Positions 17,575 to 26,520 of a stretch of 64,000 nt of DNA are shown one piece after another. The DNA is taken from contig NZ_CP173029.1 of NCBI RefSeq assembly GCF_044772865.1, positions 744,001 through 808,000 of the forward strand, in the 5' to 3' direction. How positions within the stretch are numbered: the first letter of the stretch is position 1; each line of letters starts with the position of its first letter. This DNA comes from Algirhabdus cladophorae (GTDB taxonomy: Bacteria; Pseudomonadota; Alphaproteobacteria; Rhodobacterales; Rhodobacteraceae). The translations under genes and the position numbers were made by a program. The notes below the pieces were generated by a model that ran no database searches, was not told the origin of the DNA, and saw only the letters and a list, made by a program, of their open reading frames with translations.

Positions 17575-18318
17575 ATGCATCTGGACGTTTTGGATCTGAG
17601 AAACTTTTATTATCGTTCGACCCTTGGGCGGCGGGCGCAATCGGTGATCCGTGGGCGTGTCCAACAGTTTTGGCCCAAGGCCACGGATGAATTCGTGGCG
17701 GGCTTTGGATTTACTGTGCCGCTTTTGCGTCCCTACCTGAGTGATGCGCGGCGCATCGTGGCCTTGATGCCGGGGCCGCAAGGCGTGATGCCTTGGCCGC
17801 AAGAAGGCCGCAACGTCAGCGTGCTGACCGAAGATCGCTGGTGGCCGCTGCACCACGGTGAAGTAGACAAGCTGATCGTCATGCACGGTTTGGAAACATC
17901 AGAAACCCCGACGGATGTGTTGAACGAGGCGGCGCGGGTTTTGTCGCCCTCGGGCAAAGTATTGTTCATTGTGCCAAATCGGGCAGGGCTTTGGGCGCGG
18001 CGGGATCGCACACCTTTTGGCTACGGGCGGCCCTATTCCCCGATCCAGCTTGAGGCGCAAATGAAACGCCACGGGTTTACCACCGAACGCACGGGATCGG
18101 TTCTGTATCAACCGCCGAGCCATCGCAAACTTTGGACCAAGACCGCAGGCGCCTTTGAGGCGATTGGCGCGCATCTTCCCTTTGCAGCAGGCGGCGTTTT
18201 GATGGTTGAGGCAAGCAAGCAAACCTATGCGCCGCGCAGACCCGGCAAACCCGCCCCCGCCAAAAAGGCGCTGGAGGCGCTGGAGGGGCTGGCGCGGCCC
18301 GAACCAAAACCAGTGTAA
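17575..18318 (+). CDS. Class I SAM-dependent methyltransferase-like protein
   Basis: A 247-residue protein starting MHLDVLDLRNFYYRSTLGR at an ATG preceded by AGGA. It aligns in outline with the SAM methyltransferase fold: GFGFTVPLLRPYL fits the cofactor loop in degenerate form, EVDKLIVMHGLE is the fourth strand, and NEAARVLSPSGKVLFIVPN is the typical DUF4/UbiE-like strand with the loop after it. The usual GxGxG is not intact (VAGFGFTV). The target is unknown. The C-terminus is a basic, proline/alanine-rich tail. The gene is divergent from gloB. Confidence 0.75.
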   Translation: MHLDVLDLRNFYYRSTLGRRAQSVIRGRVQQFWPKATDEFVAGFGFTVPLLRPYLSDARRIVALMPGPQGVMPWPQEGRNVSVLTEDRWWPLHHGEVDKLIVMHGLETSETPTDVLNEAARVLSPSGKVLFIVPNRAGLWARRDRTPFGYGRPYSPIQLEAQMKRHGFTTERTGSVLYQPPSHRKLWTKTAGAFEAIGAHLPFAAGGVLMVEASKQTYAPRRPGKPAPAKKALEALEGLARPEPKPV

Positions 18319-18383
18319 AATCTGCAATAATTTCCACCGGGAATCGCTTTTTTCGCGGAATTCTTAACTTTTTAGTCGGTTTA

Positions 18384-18406
18384 GGTGCGACACATTCGGT
18401 CGCACC
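18384..18406 (+). promoter_or_regulatory. Hairpin between the methyltransferase gene and the atp operon
   Basis: GGTGCGAC at 18384-18391 and GTCGCACC at 18399-18406 form a perfect eight-base stem with a seven-base loop. No clean T run follows (CTGCCTAAGCCCTTTATTTT), so it may be a weak terminator for the upstream gene or part of the atp leader. The rest of 18319-18594 shows no gene that I can support. Confidence 0.45.
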
Positions 18407-18594
18407 CTGCCTAAGCCCTTTATTTTCATGGAAAAGACCAATCACGCAAACGCGACAACAGGTGTTGCGGGGCGCATGTTGCTCTGTTACATCCGCGTGG
18501 AAATCAACCGGCTTGCGTCTCGCGTGGGCCATCACGCCTGCAAATTCGCCAAATCCGGCGGCATTTGGGGCCAAAGACTATCGAAAGGGTGGAC

Positions 18595-19155
18595 GTGTCC
18601 GAACCAGCTTCGATTTCCTCAGGCATCGCGCAACGCTATGCCACGGCCGTGTTTGAATTGGCCAAAGAAGGCAAGAAACTGAAAGCTCTGCAAGCTGACG
18701 TTGACGCATTAGATGCGGCTTTGTCGGAGAGTGCAGATTTCCGCAACCTGATTACCAGCCCCATCTACACCCGTGACGCCCAAGGCGCTGCGGTTGCTGC
18801 TATTGGCAAAAAGATGAAGCTGTCGCCAACTGTCGGCAACACTTTGAACCTGATGGCGTCCAAGCGCCGGTTGTTCGTGTTGCCCCAGATGATCGCGCAA
18901 TTGCGTGATCTGCTGGCCGAAGACAAAGGCGAAGTTACCGCCGAAGTCACTGCCGCCAAAGCATTGACAAAAGCCCAGACAGACAAACTGGCCAAAGAGT
19001 TGAAATCAACCGTTGGCAAAACAGTGAATATCAAGACGACCGTTGATGAAAGCCTCATCGGCGGTCTTATCGTTAAAGTGGGTTCCAAGATGATCGACAC
19101 TTCGATCCGCTCGAAACTCGCAGCCCTTCAAAATACCATGAAAGAGGTCGGATAA
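18595..19155 (+). CDS. atpH: F1F0 ATP synthase delta subunit
   Basis: Stalk subunit that links F1 to the F0 peripheral stalk. The 186-residue product starts at a GTG (VSEPASISSGIAQRYATAVFELA) after AGGGTGG, the length and N-terminus usual in this group. The conserved C-terminal segment VDESLIGGLIVKVGSKMIDTS is present. First gene of atpHAGDC; it ends one base before atpA. The F0 genes (atpIBEF) are not in the window, as expected for alphaproteobacteria, where they lie elsewhere. Confidence 0.95.
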   Translation: MSEPASISSGIAQRYATAVFELAKEGKKLKALQADVDALDAALSESADFRNLITSPIYTRDAQGAAVAAIGKKMKLSPTVGNTLNLMASKRRLFVLPQMIAQLRDLLAEDKGEVTAEVTAAKALTKAQTDKLAKELKSTVGKTVNIKTTVDESLIGGLIVKVGSKMIDTSIRSKLAALQNTMKEVG

Positions 19156-19156
19156 C

Positions 19157-20695
19157 ATGGCGATCCAAGCTGCAGAAATCTCTGCGATCCTGAAAGACCA
19201 GATCAAAAACTTTGGTCAAGAAGCAGAAGTGGCCGAAGTGGGCCGTGTGTTGTCCGTCGGTGACGGTATTGCCCGTGTCTACGGTCTGGACAATGTCCAA
19301 GCCGGTGAAATGGTGGAATTCCCCGGTGGTATTCAGGGCATGGCCCTGAACCTTGAAAGCGACAACGTTGGTGTTGTTATCTTCGGGACCGACCGCGATA
19401 TTAAAGAAGGTGACACTGTTAAGCGCACCAACTCGATCGTGGACGTGCCAACAGGCGACGCGCTGCTGGGTCGTGTTGTTGACGGTCTGGGCAACCCGCT
19501 GGACGGCAAGGGCCCGATCAAAACGAAAACACGTGGTGTTGCTGACGTCAAAGCGCCGGGCATTATCCCACGTAAATCGGTTCACGAGCCGATGGCCACA
19601 GGCCTGAAGTCCGTTGATGCGATGATCCCCGTTGGCCGTGGTCAGCGTGAACTCGTTATTGGTGACCGTCAGACAGGTAAAACTGCCGTGGCATTGGACG
19701 CCATTCTGAACCAGAAGTCTTACAACGACGCTGCTGGCGATGATGAAAGCAAGAAACTGTACTGCATCTATGTTGCGGTTGGCCAAAAGCGGTCCACAGT
19801 GGCGCAGTTGGTGAAAAAGTTGGAGGAAAGCGGCGCGATTGAATATTCCATCGTTGTTGCAGCGACAGCTTCTGACCCGGCGCCTATGCAGTTCTTGGCA
19901 CCGTATTCTGCAACTGCCATGGCAGAGTTTTTCCGCGACAACGGCCGTCACGCCCTGATCATCTATGATGATTTGTCCAAACAGGCCGTGTCCTACCGTC
20001 AAATGTCTCTGTTGCTGCGTCGTCCACCCGGACGTGAAGCCTATCCCGGTGACGTTTTCTATCTTCACTCCCGTTTGCTGGAACGCTCCTGTAAACTGAA
20101 CGAAGATTACGGTTCTGGTTCCTTGACGGCTCTGCCGATCATTGAGACCCAAGGCGGTGACGTGTCGGCCTTTATTCCGACAAACGTGATTTCGATCACT
20201 GACGGTCAGATCTTCTTGGAGACTGAACTTTTCTACCAAGGGATCCGTCCTGCGGTGAACACAGGTCTGTCTGTGTCCCGTGTTGGTTCGTCCGCGCAAA
20301 CAAACGCGATGAAATCTGTGGCAGGCCCAGTGAAACTGGAATTGGCGCAGTACCGCGAGATGGCGGCCTTTGCCCAGTTCGGGTCGGATTTGGATGCAGC
20401 CACACAGCAGTTGCTGAACCGTGGTGCGCGTTTGACCGAGCTGATGAAGCAGCCTCAGTATTCGCCATTGACCAACGCGGAAATCGTCTGCGTGATCTTT
20501 GCTGGTACACAAGGTTACCTCGATAAAATCGAGGTGTCTGATGTGGGCCGCTTTGAGGCAGGCCTTCTGGCCCACCTTCGCGGTAAGCACAGCGATTTGC
20601 TGGACATGATCACCAACGAAGATCCAAAAATCAAAGGCGACGCCGAAGCGAAAATTCGCGCCGCTCTGGATGAATTCGCCGCAGACTTCGCATAA
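19157..20695 (+). CDS. atpA: F1F0 ATP synthase alpha subunit
   Basis: Non-catalytic nucleotide-binding subunit of F1. The 512-residue protein carries the Walker A motif GDRQTGKTA, LYCIYVAVGQKRSTVAQ, the ATP synthase signature PAVNTGLSVSRVGSSAQ, and MKSVAGPVKLELAQYREMA. Length and end (EFAADFA) match the family. Second gene of the atp operon, ATG one base after atpH, 14 bases before atpG. Confidence 0.98.
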   Translation: MAIQAAEISAILKDQIKNFGQEAEVAEVGRVLSVGDGIARVYGLDNVQAGEMVEFPGGIQGMALNLESDNVGVVIFGTDRDIKEGDTVKRTNSIVDVPTGDALLGRVVDGLGNPLDGKGPIKTKTRGVADVKAPGIIPRKSVHEPMATGLKSVDAMIPVGRGQRELVIGDRQTGKTAVALDAILNQKSYNDAAGDDESKKLYCIYVAVGQKRSTVAQLVKKLEESGAIEYSIVVAATASDPAPMQFLAPYSATAMAEFFRDNGRHALIIYDDLSKQAVSYRQMSLLLRRPPGREAYPGDVFYLHSRLLERSCKLNEDYGSGSLTALPIIETQGGDVSAFIPTNVISITDGQIFLETELFYQGIRPAVNTGLSVSRVGSSAQTNAMKSVAGPVKLELAQYREMAAFAQFGSDLDAATQQLLNRGARLTELMKQPQYSPLTNAEIVCVIFAGTQGYLDKIEVSDVGRFEAGLLAHLRGKHSDLLDMITNEDPKIKGDAEAKIRAALDEFAADFA

Positions 20696-20709
20696 GGGGG
20701 CCATAACAA

Positions 20710-21588
20710 ATGGCAAACCTGAAGGACCTTAAAACGCGGATCGAGAGTGTAAAAAACACTCGGAAGATCACGAAAGCCATGCAAATGGTTGCCGCGGCGA
20801 AACTTCGCCGCGCGCAGGAAAGTGCGGAAGCCTCGCGTCCCTACACAGAACGGTTTAATGCCGTTATGGCCGGACTTGCGGCTTCTGTTGGCGGCTCGGA
20901 CAGTGCACCGAAACTGTTGTCAGGTACTGGCAGCGACCAAGTGCATCTGTTGGTTGTTATGACTGCAGAACGCGGTTTGTGCGGCGGCTTTAACGGCAAC
21001 ATCGCGCGCTTGGCCAAGGCCAAAGCGAACGAATTGCTGGCAGCTGGCAAAACTGTGAAAATCGTCACTGTTGGCAAAAAGGGCCGGGATGCGATCAAAC
21101 GCGACCTCGGCGACTATTTTGTGAACCACGTTGATATGACTGATGTCAAACGTGTGGGCTACAACGACGCACGCGGTATCGCCAAGGATATTTTGGCGCA
21201 GTTTGATGCAGGCGAATTTGACGTCGCTACGATCTTCTATGCCAAATTCCAAAACGTTGTGACGCAAATCCCGACAGCGCAGCAGATCATTCCTGCCTCC
21301 TTTGAGGCGGATGAGGATGCAGGCGACACGGACACCATCTACGACTACGAGCCATCCGAAGAGGCCATTTTGGCCGATTTGCTGCCCCGTGGTGTGGCAA
21401 CGGCCATCTTCAGCGCCTTGCTGGAAAATGGCGCGTCCGAGCAAGGTGCACGGATGTCTGCGATGGACAACGCGACCCGCAACGCAGGTGAAATGATCGA
21501 CAAGCTGACAATCGAGTTCAACCGCTCGCGTCAGGCTGTGATTACCAACGAACTGATCGAAATTATTTCGGGCGCGGAAGCGCTGTAA
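20710..21588 (+). CDS. atpG: F1F0 ATP synthase gamma subunit
   Basis: Central rotor shaft of F1. The 292-residue protein has the conserved N-terminal helix (LKTRIESVKNTRKITKAMQM), ERGLCGGFN, and the C-terminal helix ASEQGARMSAMDNATRNAGE with INxxRQxxITNE-type FNRSRQAVITNELIEI. An insertion around residues 195-215 (ADEDAGDTDTIYDYEPSEE) is typical of alphaproteobacterial gamma subunits. Third gene of the atp operon; GGGGGCC precedes the ATG. Confidence 0.97.
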   Translation: MANLKDLKTRIESVKNTRKITKAMQMVAAAKLRRAQESAEASRPYTERFNAVMAGLAASVGGSDSAPKLLSGTGSDQVHLLVVMTAERGLCGGFNGNIARLAKAKANELLAAGKTVKIVTVGKKGRDAIKRDLGDYFVNHVDMTDVKRVGYNDARGIAKDILAQFDAGEFDVATIFYAKFQNVVTQIPTAQQIIPASFEADEDAGDTDTIYDYEPSEEAILADLLPRGVATAIFSALLENGASEQGARMSAMDNATRNAGEMIDKLTIEFNRSRQAVITNELIEIISGAEAL

Positions 21589-21609
21589 GAAAAGAACCGG
21601 AGAAACGAC

Positions 21610-23034
21610 ATGGCAAATGCAAAAGGCAAAGTGACCCAGGTCATCGGCGCTGTTGTCGACGTGCAATTCGAGGATGCTCTGCCAGAGATCCTGAACGCGC
21701 TGACGACTGAAAATAACGGCAACAAACTGGTTCTGGAAGTGGCCCAGCACCTTGGTGAGAACACAGTTCGCGCGATTGCGATGGACGCGACCGAGGGTCT
21801 GGTTCGTGGTGCCGCAGTAGAAGATTCCGGTGCACCTATCTCGGTGCCTACTGGTGCCGGTACATTGGGCCGCATCATGAACGTTGTGGGCGACGCAATC
21901 GACGAGAAAGGCCCCGTTGAGGCCAAAGAATATCGTCCGATCCACGGCGACGCGCCAACATTCGCCGAGCAGTCCACCGAGACTGAGATCCTTGTTACAG
22001 GCATCAAAGTGATCGACTTGCTGGCCCCTTATACGAAGGGTGGTAAAATTGGCCTCTTCGGTGGTGCGGGTGTTGGTAAAACAGTTTTGATCATGGAATT
22101 GATCAACAACATCGCCAAAGTACACTCTGGTCTGTCCGTGTTTGCGGGTGTGGGCGAGCGTACACGCGAAGGCAACGACCTTTACCACGAGATGATCGAA
22201 TCCGGCGTTATCGTTCCTGACGATATGGCGTCGTCGAAAATTGCGCTGGTCTACGGCCAGATGAACGAGCCTCCCGGTGCGCGTATGCGTATTGCTTTGA
22301 CTGGTTTGACACTGGCCGAGCAGTTCCGCGACGAATCCGGTTCAGACGTTTTGTTCTTCGTGGACAACATCTTCCGCTTTACCCAAGCCGGTTCCGAAGT
22401 TTCCGCGCTGTTGGGTCGTATCCCATCTGCTGTGGGCTACCAGCCAACACTGGCCACCGACATGGGTGCCATGCAGGAACGGATCGCATCGACCAAATCC
22501 GGTTCGATTACCTCCGTTCAAGCCGTTTATGTTCCTGCGGATGACTTGACCGACCCGGCACCAGCTACATCCTTTGCTCACTTGGATGCGACGACCGTTT
22601 TGGATCGTTCAATCTCGGAAAAAGGCATCTACCCTGCGGTTGATCCACTGGGGTCCACATCGCGCCTGCTGGATCCGTTGATCATCGGTGAAGAGCACTA
22701 CAAAGTGGCGACAGACGTGCAGCAAATTCTGCAGCGCTATAAGTCTTTGCAAGACATCATCGCCATTCTCGGCATGGACGAATTGTCCGAGGACGACAAA
22801 ATGACTGTGACCCGCGCCCGTAAGATCGAGCGTTTCTTGTCCCAGCCGTTCGATGTTGCGAAAGTGTTCACTGGCGCAGACGGCAAGCAGGTTCCATTGG
22901 ATGACACAATCGCGTCGTTCAAAGCCGTTGTTGCCGGCGAATACGACCACTTGCCAGAAGGCGCGTTCTACATGGTAGGCGGCATTGAAGAAGTGATCGC
23001 TAAGGCCGAAAAACTGGCAGCAGACGCTGCGTAA
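21610..23034 (+). CDS. atpD: F1F0 ATP synthase beta subunit
   Basis: Catalytic subunit of F1. The 474-residue protein has the P-loop GGAGVGKTVLIMELI, the GERTREGNDLYHEM catalytic glutamate region, ALTGLTLAEQFRD, and the signature PAVDPLGSTSRLLDP. The C-terminal DELSEDD equivalent of the DELSEED lever is visible in GMDELSEDDK. Fourth gene of the operon, with a CGGAG ribosome binding site. Confidence 0.98.
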   Translation: MANAKGKVTQVIGAVVDVQFEDALPEILNALTTENNGNKLVLEVAQHLGENTVRAIAMDATEGLVRGAAVEDSGAPISVPTGAGTLGRIMNVVGDAIDEKGPVEAKEYRPIHGDAPTFAEQSTETEILVTGIKVIDLLAPYTKGGKIGLFGGAGVGKTVLIMELINNIAKVHSGLSVFAGVGERTREGNDLYHEMIESGVIVPDDMASSKIALVYGQMNEPPGARMRIALTGLTLAEQFRDESGSDVLFFVDNIFRFTQAGSEVSALLGRIPSAVGYQPTLATDMGAMQERIASTKSGSITSVQAVYVPADDLTDPAPATSFAHLDATTVLDRSISEKGIYPAVDPLGSTSRLLDPLIIGEEHYKVATDVQQILQRYKSLQDIIAILGMDELSEDDKMTVTRARKIERFLSQPFDVAKVFTGADGKQVPLDDTIASFKAVVAGEYDHLPEGAFYMVGGIEEVIAKAEKLAADAA

Positions 23035-23046
23035 GGATAGTTGATT

Positions 23047-23463
23047 ATGGCAGGTACGATGCAATTCGACTTGGTAAGCCCAGAACGCAGTCTTGCGTCG
23101 CTTGAGGTATCCGAAGTGCAGGTTCCGGGTGCGGACGGTGATTTTACCGCCATGCCAGACCACGCTCCGACGATTTCGTCACTGCGTCCAGGTATGCTGC
23201 GTGTGGTTCATGCAGGCGGCACAGACGAATATGTGGTCAGCGGCGGCTTTGCCGAAGTGTCTGGCACAGGTCTGTCGGTTCTTGCTGAACGCGCTGTCCC
23301 CAAGGCTGAGATGACGCAAGACATCTTTGATCAGATGATCGAAGAGGCCGCCAACAACTCAGCAGAGGCCTATGACAACGAACCTGGTCCCGTCGATGAG
23401 GCCGCAAAAATGCTGGCGGATATGGTGGCTATGGGCAGCGAGATCGGCCTGTCCGCCAAGTAA
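23047..23463 (+). CDS. atpC: F1F0 ATP synthase epsilon subunit
   Basis: Regulatory rotor subunit that can inhibit ATP hydrolysis. The 138-residue protein reads MAGTMQFDLVSPERSLASLE, then PGADGDFTAMPDHAPTISSLRPG, the beta-sandwich of the family. The C-terminal helical hairpin is short and atypical compared with E. coli, as usual in alphaproteobacteria. I use the ATG at 23047; a TTG six bases upstream is in frame. Last gene of atpHAGDC, followed by a clear terminator. Confidence 0.95.
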   Translation: MAGTMQFDLVSPERSLASLEVSEVQVPGADGDFTAMPDHAPTISSLRPGMLRVVHAGGTDEYVVSGGFAEVSGTGLSVLAERAVPKAEMTQDIFDQMIEEAANNSAEAYDNEPGPVDEAAKMLADMVAMGSEIGLSAK

Positions 23464-23487
23464 CGCGGACGACCCCAAAAACCTAGC

Positions 23488-23516
23488 AAAGCCCCGTTTT
23501 TCAGCGGGGCTTTTTG
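23488..23516 (+). terminator. Intrinsic terminator of the atp operon
   Basis: AAAGCCCCG at 23488-23496 pairs with CGGGGCTTT at 23505-23513, followed by further T residues. It lies 24 bases after the atpC stop codon. Confidence 0.88.
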
Positions 23517-23690
23517 CATTGAAAGTTGGATTAGATTTGAACCAACGTCCAAATTATTTGCTAAAAATATCAGCACCTCGGCACGTCAAGGTGACGAAAG
23601 GTAAGGTTTTCCCCCATTGGTGACAAATCTATGATTTGGTAACGAAAGATATGTAATTGAAACGCCTTTCTTCGTGTTGGATTTTTCTGA

Positions 23691-24356
23691 ATGACATTCG
23701 ATTTCTCGTCATTTTTGACGAACAACCCTCTTGCTGTCTTTGGCTTGATTTCCGGCGCATTAAGCGTTTTCTCTTTTCTTCCTTATATTGTCGATACGTT
23801 GCGCAAAACGACCAAGCCTGATCGTGCCTCTTGGCTGATTTGGTCAGTTCTCGGGGCGATTTCCTTCACCTCGCAAGTCTATGAAGGCGCTACAACATCC
23901 TTGTGGTTCGTGGGCGCCCAAGTTGGGGGAACCATGCTGATTTGTGCATTGTCCGTCTGGCATGGCGCAGGAAGCTACCTAAGCCGCAAGAACCTGATCC
24001 TTTTTGCCGTGGCCGCGACAGGGTTGATGTCATGGTACATGACGGATACGGCGATTTATGCGCTGTTGATTGCCATTGCGATCAGCCTGCTGGGCGGGAT
24101 GGTAACGGTGTCCAAGGCCTATAAAGACCCTGACAGCGAAACCCTGACCACATGGGTGGTATCGCTTTTTGCCGCTGTTTTTGCCGTGGCTTCAGTGGCA
24201 GAGCCGACTCTGGTGATGCTGGCCTACCCGATCTATTTGGTGGTTCTTTACACCGCGATTGTCTTGGCCGTGATTACTGCGCGGGGGCGCATGCCCAAAC
24301 CAATGGTGCAGCAGTCTCAGGGGCGTCCAAACGCCTCTTTCGAACACGCGGCTTAA
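23691..24356 (+). CDS. Multi-pass membrane protein, PQ-loop/SWEET-like
   Basis: A 221-residue protein with six to seven predicted membrane segments and short loops. The first half has LISGALSVFSFLPYIVDTLRKTTKPDRASWLIW, where a Pro-Tyr loop after the first helix and the TKPDRASWLIW stretch recall PQ-loop (SWEET-like) half-transporters; two similar three-helix halves are plausible. The substrate is not predictable. It follows the atp terminator by about 175 bases, which hold no other gene that I can see, and has its own AT-rich upstream stretch. The C-terminal 30 residues are hydrophilic. Confidence 0.6.
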   Translation: MTFDFSSFLTNNPLAVFGLISGALSVFSFLPYIVDTLRKTTKPDRASWLIWSVLGAISFTSQVYEGATTSLWFVGAQVGGTMLICALSVWHGAGSYLSRKNLILFAVAATGLMSWYMTDTAIYALLIAIAISLLGGMVTVSKAYKDPDSETLTTWVVSLFAAVFAVASVAEPTLVMLAYPIYLVVLYTAIVLAVITARGRMPKPMVQQSQGRPNASFEHAA

Positions 24357-24440
24357 CCTTCGATCACATTGGTGCTTGCGCAGCTCCTAAATTCTGCCCC
24401 AATTGCCAAATATACCTCCCAAAGGCAATTTGAGCAGGCA

Positions 24441-24791
24441 ATGAAACGTATTAGACAACATTTGGTGGGGATTACTCAGGGCCAAGTGGTTCTATTTTCC
24501 GACTATCTTGATGGTGGGGAAATGTGGACAGGCGAGGGCCAGCGCGTTGTGCGCCGCCGGGTTATTTTTGACGAGGCCTTTGCCAAACCACCCAGCGTCA
24601 CCGTGAGCATGACTATGTGGGACGCGGACAAAGACACCAACATGCGCGGCGATATCGCAGCCCAAGACGTGCAGGCCGACGGATTTGATCTGGTGTTTGA
24701 GACATGGGGCGACAGCCGTTGGGCGCGCGTCCGACTTGGCTGGATGGCGATCGGGGAAGTCATCGATGATGAGGGCTGGCAGCTGTACTAA
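24441..24791 (+). CDS. H-type lectin domain-containing protein
   Basis: A 116-residue protein made almost entirely of one H-type lectin domain (PF09458 type), known for binding N-acetylgalactosamine in snail agglutinin. The pattern is visible as RRVIFDEAFAKPPSVTVSMTMWDADKD, then GFDLVFETWGDSRWARVRLGWMAIGE. No signal peptide is present, so it is probably cytoplasmic or exported by another route. The start is the ATG at 24441; a seven-base inverted repeat (AATTGCC/GGCAATT, 24401-24430) sits just upstream. It converges on prs. Confidence 0.75.
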   Translation: MKRIRQHLVGITQGQVVLFSDYLDGGEMWTGEGQRVVRRRVIFDEAFAKPPSVTVSMTMWDADKDTNMRGDIAAQDVQADGFDLVFETWGDSRWARVRLGWMAIGEVIDDEGWQLY

Positions 24792-24795
24792 CGGC

Positions 24796-25812
24796 CTATT
24801 TTGGCGAATAGACGCCCTCATAAATGGGGCCCAAAGTCCGTTGATCAAACAGGGACGAGACTGATGTCCCATTCCAGATGTTCAAGATGGCTTGTGCAAA
24901 GATGGGCGCTGTTGGCACAATCCGGATCTTTTCGCATTTTTTGACCGACTCTGTGGGTTCGATGCTGTCGGTGATGACCACAGATTTCAGAGTGGAATTT
25001 GTGATCCGCTCGACCGCTGGTCCAGACATCACACCGTGGGACATATAGGCGTGGACTTCCTTTGCGCCGTTTTCCAGCAGGACTTCGGCGGCTTTGCAAA
25101 GGGTTCCGGCCGTGTCGCACATATCGTCGATCACCACGCAGCGCTTGCCGGTCACATCGCCAATCACTGTCATCTCGGCCACTTCACCGGCTTTCTCGCG
25201 GCGTTTGTCGACGATGGCCAATGGCGCGCTGATGCGTTGGGCCAATTCGCGAGCGCGGGCCACACCGCCCACATCCGGTGAAATCACCATGACATCGGAC
25301 AGATCGCCAAAATGCGATTGGATATCCAAAGCAAAGACCGGGCTAGCATAAAGGTTATCCACCGGCAAATCAAAGAAGCCTTGGATCTGGGTCGCGTGAA
25401 GATCCATGGTTAGGACACGTTCGATGCCAGATTCCGCAATCAGGTTCGCAACCAGTTTGGCCGAGATCGGCGTGCGTGCTTTGGTGCGGCGGTCCTGACG
25501 GGCATAGCCAAAGTAAGGAATAACGGCGGTGATCCGCGCTGCGGAGGATCGTTTCAACGCATCAGCGATGATCAACAATTCCATCAGGTTGTCGTTGGCC
25601 GGATTAGACGTGGGCTGGATGATGAACATGTCTTCGCCGCGTACATTCTCAAAAACCTCGACAAAGATTTCTTGGTCATTGAACCGTTCAACACGGGCGT
25701 CCACCAGTCCCAAATCAATGCCACGATGCATCGACATCCGACGCGCGATGGCGGTGGCCAGCGGTCGATTTGAATTTCCAGAAATAAGTTTGGGTTCGGT
25801 GGCGTTTGGCAT
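24796..25812 (-). CDS. prs: Ribose-phosphate pyrophosphokinase
   Basis: Makes phosphoribosyl pyrophosphate from ribose 5-phosphate and ATP, feeding purine, pyrimidine, histidine and NAD synthesis. The 338-residue protein has the family pattern KLISGNSNRPLA, RFNDQEIFVEVFENVRGEDMF, FGYARQDRR, and the PRPP-binding loop CVVIDDMCDTAGTL. It is slightly longer than E. coli Prs (315). Divergent from the isomerase gene. The start ATG at 25812 is preceded by GGGACAACAG. Confidence 0.95.
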   Translation of the reverse strand: MPNATEPKLISGNSNRPLATAIARRMSMHRGIDLGLVDARVERFNDQEIFVEVFENVRGEDMFIIQPTSNPANDNLMELLIIADALKRSSAARITAVIPYFGYARQDRRTKARTPISAKLVANLIAESGIERVLTMDLHATQIQGFFDLPVDNLYASPVFALDIQSHFGDLSDVMVISPDVGGVARARELAQRISAPLAIVDKRREKAGEVAEMTVIGDVTGKRCVVIDDMCDTAGTLCKAAEVLLENGAKEVHAYMSHGVMSGPAVERITNSTLKSVVITDSIEPTESVKKCEKIRIVPTAPIFAQAILNIWNGTSVSSLFDQRTLGPIYEGVYSPK

Positions 25813-25920
25813 CAGCTGTTGTCCCTGGCAGCGCTCTGTTCATGACAGATTCGTAACGTTGACATCCCCTACCATGCGGTTACCAATCAGCAAAGATTTC
25901 ATAGGACCGTGGAGGCAAAA

Positions 25921-26520
25921 ATGGCCCATATCGACTACTACTTTACCCCTCTTTCACCGTTCACCTATCTGGCGGGCTCGCGGCTCGAAGATATGGCGGC
26001 GGCCCATGGGGCCACGATCACCTACAAGCCTATTGATATCATGGCGCTGTTTGCGGCCACGGGCGGCACGCCACCCAAAGATCGTCACCCAAACCGGCAA
26101 GTCTACCGGATGCAGGAACTTGAACGCCGTGGAAAACTCAGCGGTTTGCCAATCACGCTAAAGCCTGCCCATTGGCCGACAAACGCGGCCCCTGCCTGCT
26201 ACGCGATAATTGCCGCCCAAAATGCGGGTACCGGGGATGTGGGAAAGCTGGCGCATAGCCTGATGGCGGCCTGTTGGGCCCAAGAAAAAGACATTGCCGA
26301 TGAAAAAGTGATCAAGGAATGTTTGACAGCGGCTGGATTTAGTGATGACCTGACGTCCACGGGATTATTGGTCGGTGCAGAGGTTTTTGCCAAAAACCTC
26401 GAAGACGCAGTGGCCGCCGGAGCATTCGGGGCCCCATTTTACATTACGGACAGCGATCAGCGCTTTTGGGGCCATGATCGTTTGGACGATTTGCAGGCCC
26501 ATCTAGAGGGCCGCATCTAG
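25921..26520 (+). CDS. 2-hydroxychromene-2-carboxylate isomerase, DsbA/GST-kappa family
   Basis: Glutathione-dependent isomerase family that acts in naphthalene-type degradation, with many homologues of unknown substrate. The 199-residue protein starts MAHIDYYFTPLSPFTYLAGS, with the Ser-Pro-Phe thioredoxin-fold active-site region of the kappa class, and has GAPFYITDSDQRFWGHDRLD, the cis-Pro loop and C-terminal signature. Start chosen at the ATG at 25921, which follows GGAGG; an upstream in-frame GTG overlaps that ribosome binding site. The alpha/beta hydrolase gene begins directly after its stop. Confidence 0.82.
   Translation: MAHIDYYFTPLSPFTYLAGSRLEDMAAAHGATITYKPIDIMALFAATGGTPPKDRHPNRQVYRMQELERRGKLSGLPITLKPAHWPTNAAPACYAIIAAQNAGTGDVGKLAHSLMAACWAQEKDIADEKVIKECLTAAGFSDDLTSTGLLVGAEVFAKNLEDAVAAGAFGAPFYITDSDQRFWGHDRLDDLQAHLEGRI

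Noticed and set aside
18384..18406. tRNA or small RNA in the atpH upstream region
   Set aside because: The hairpin is clear, but no cloverleaf or tRNA box sequences are present and no promoter-terminator pair frames an RNA gene.
19073..22188. Very long open frames antisense to the atp genes
   Set aside because: They mirror strongly biased codons of atpA, atpG and atpD and encode His/Val/Phe-rich nonsense; no signals support them. The same applies to the frame antisense to groEL (34425-36308).
25529..26161. Plus-strand frame overlapping prs and the isomerase gene
   Set aside because: It runs antisense to prs and out of frame with the isomerase, with a Ser/Arg-rich product typical of shadow frames.
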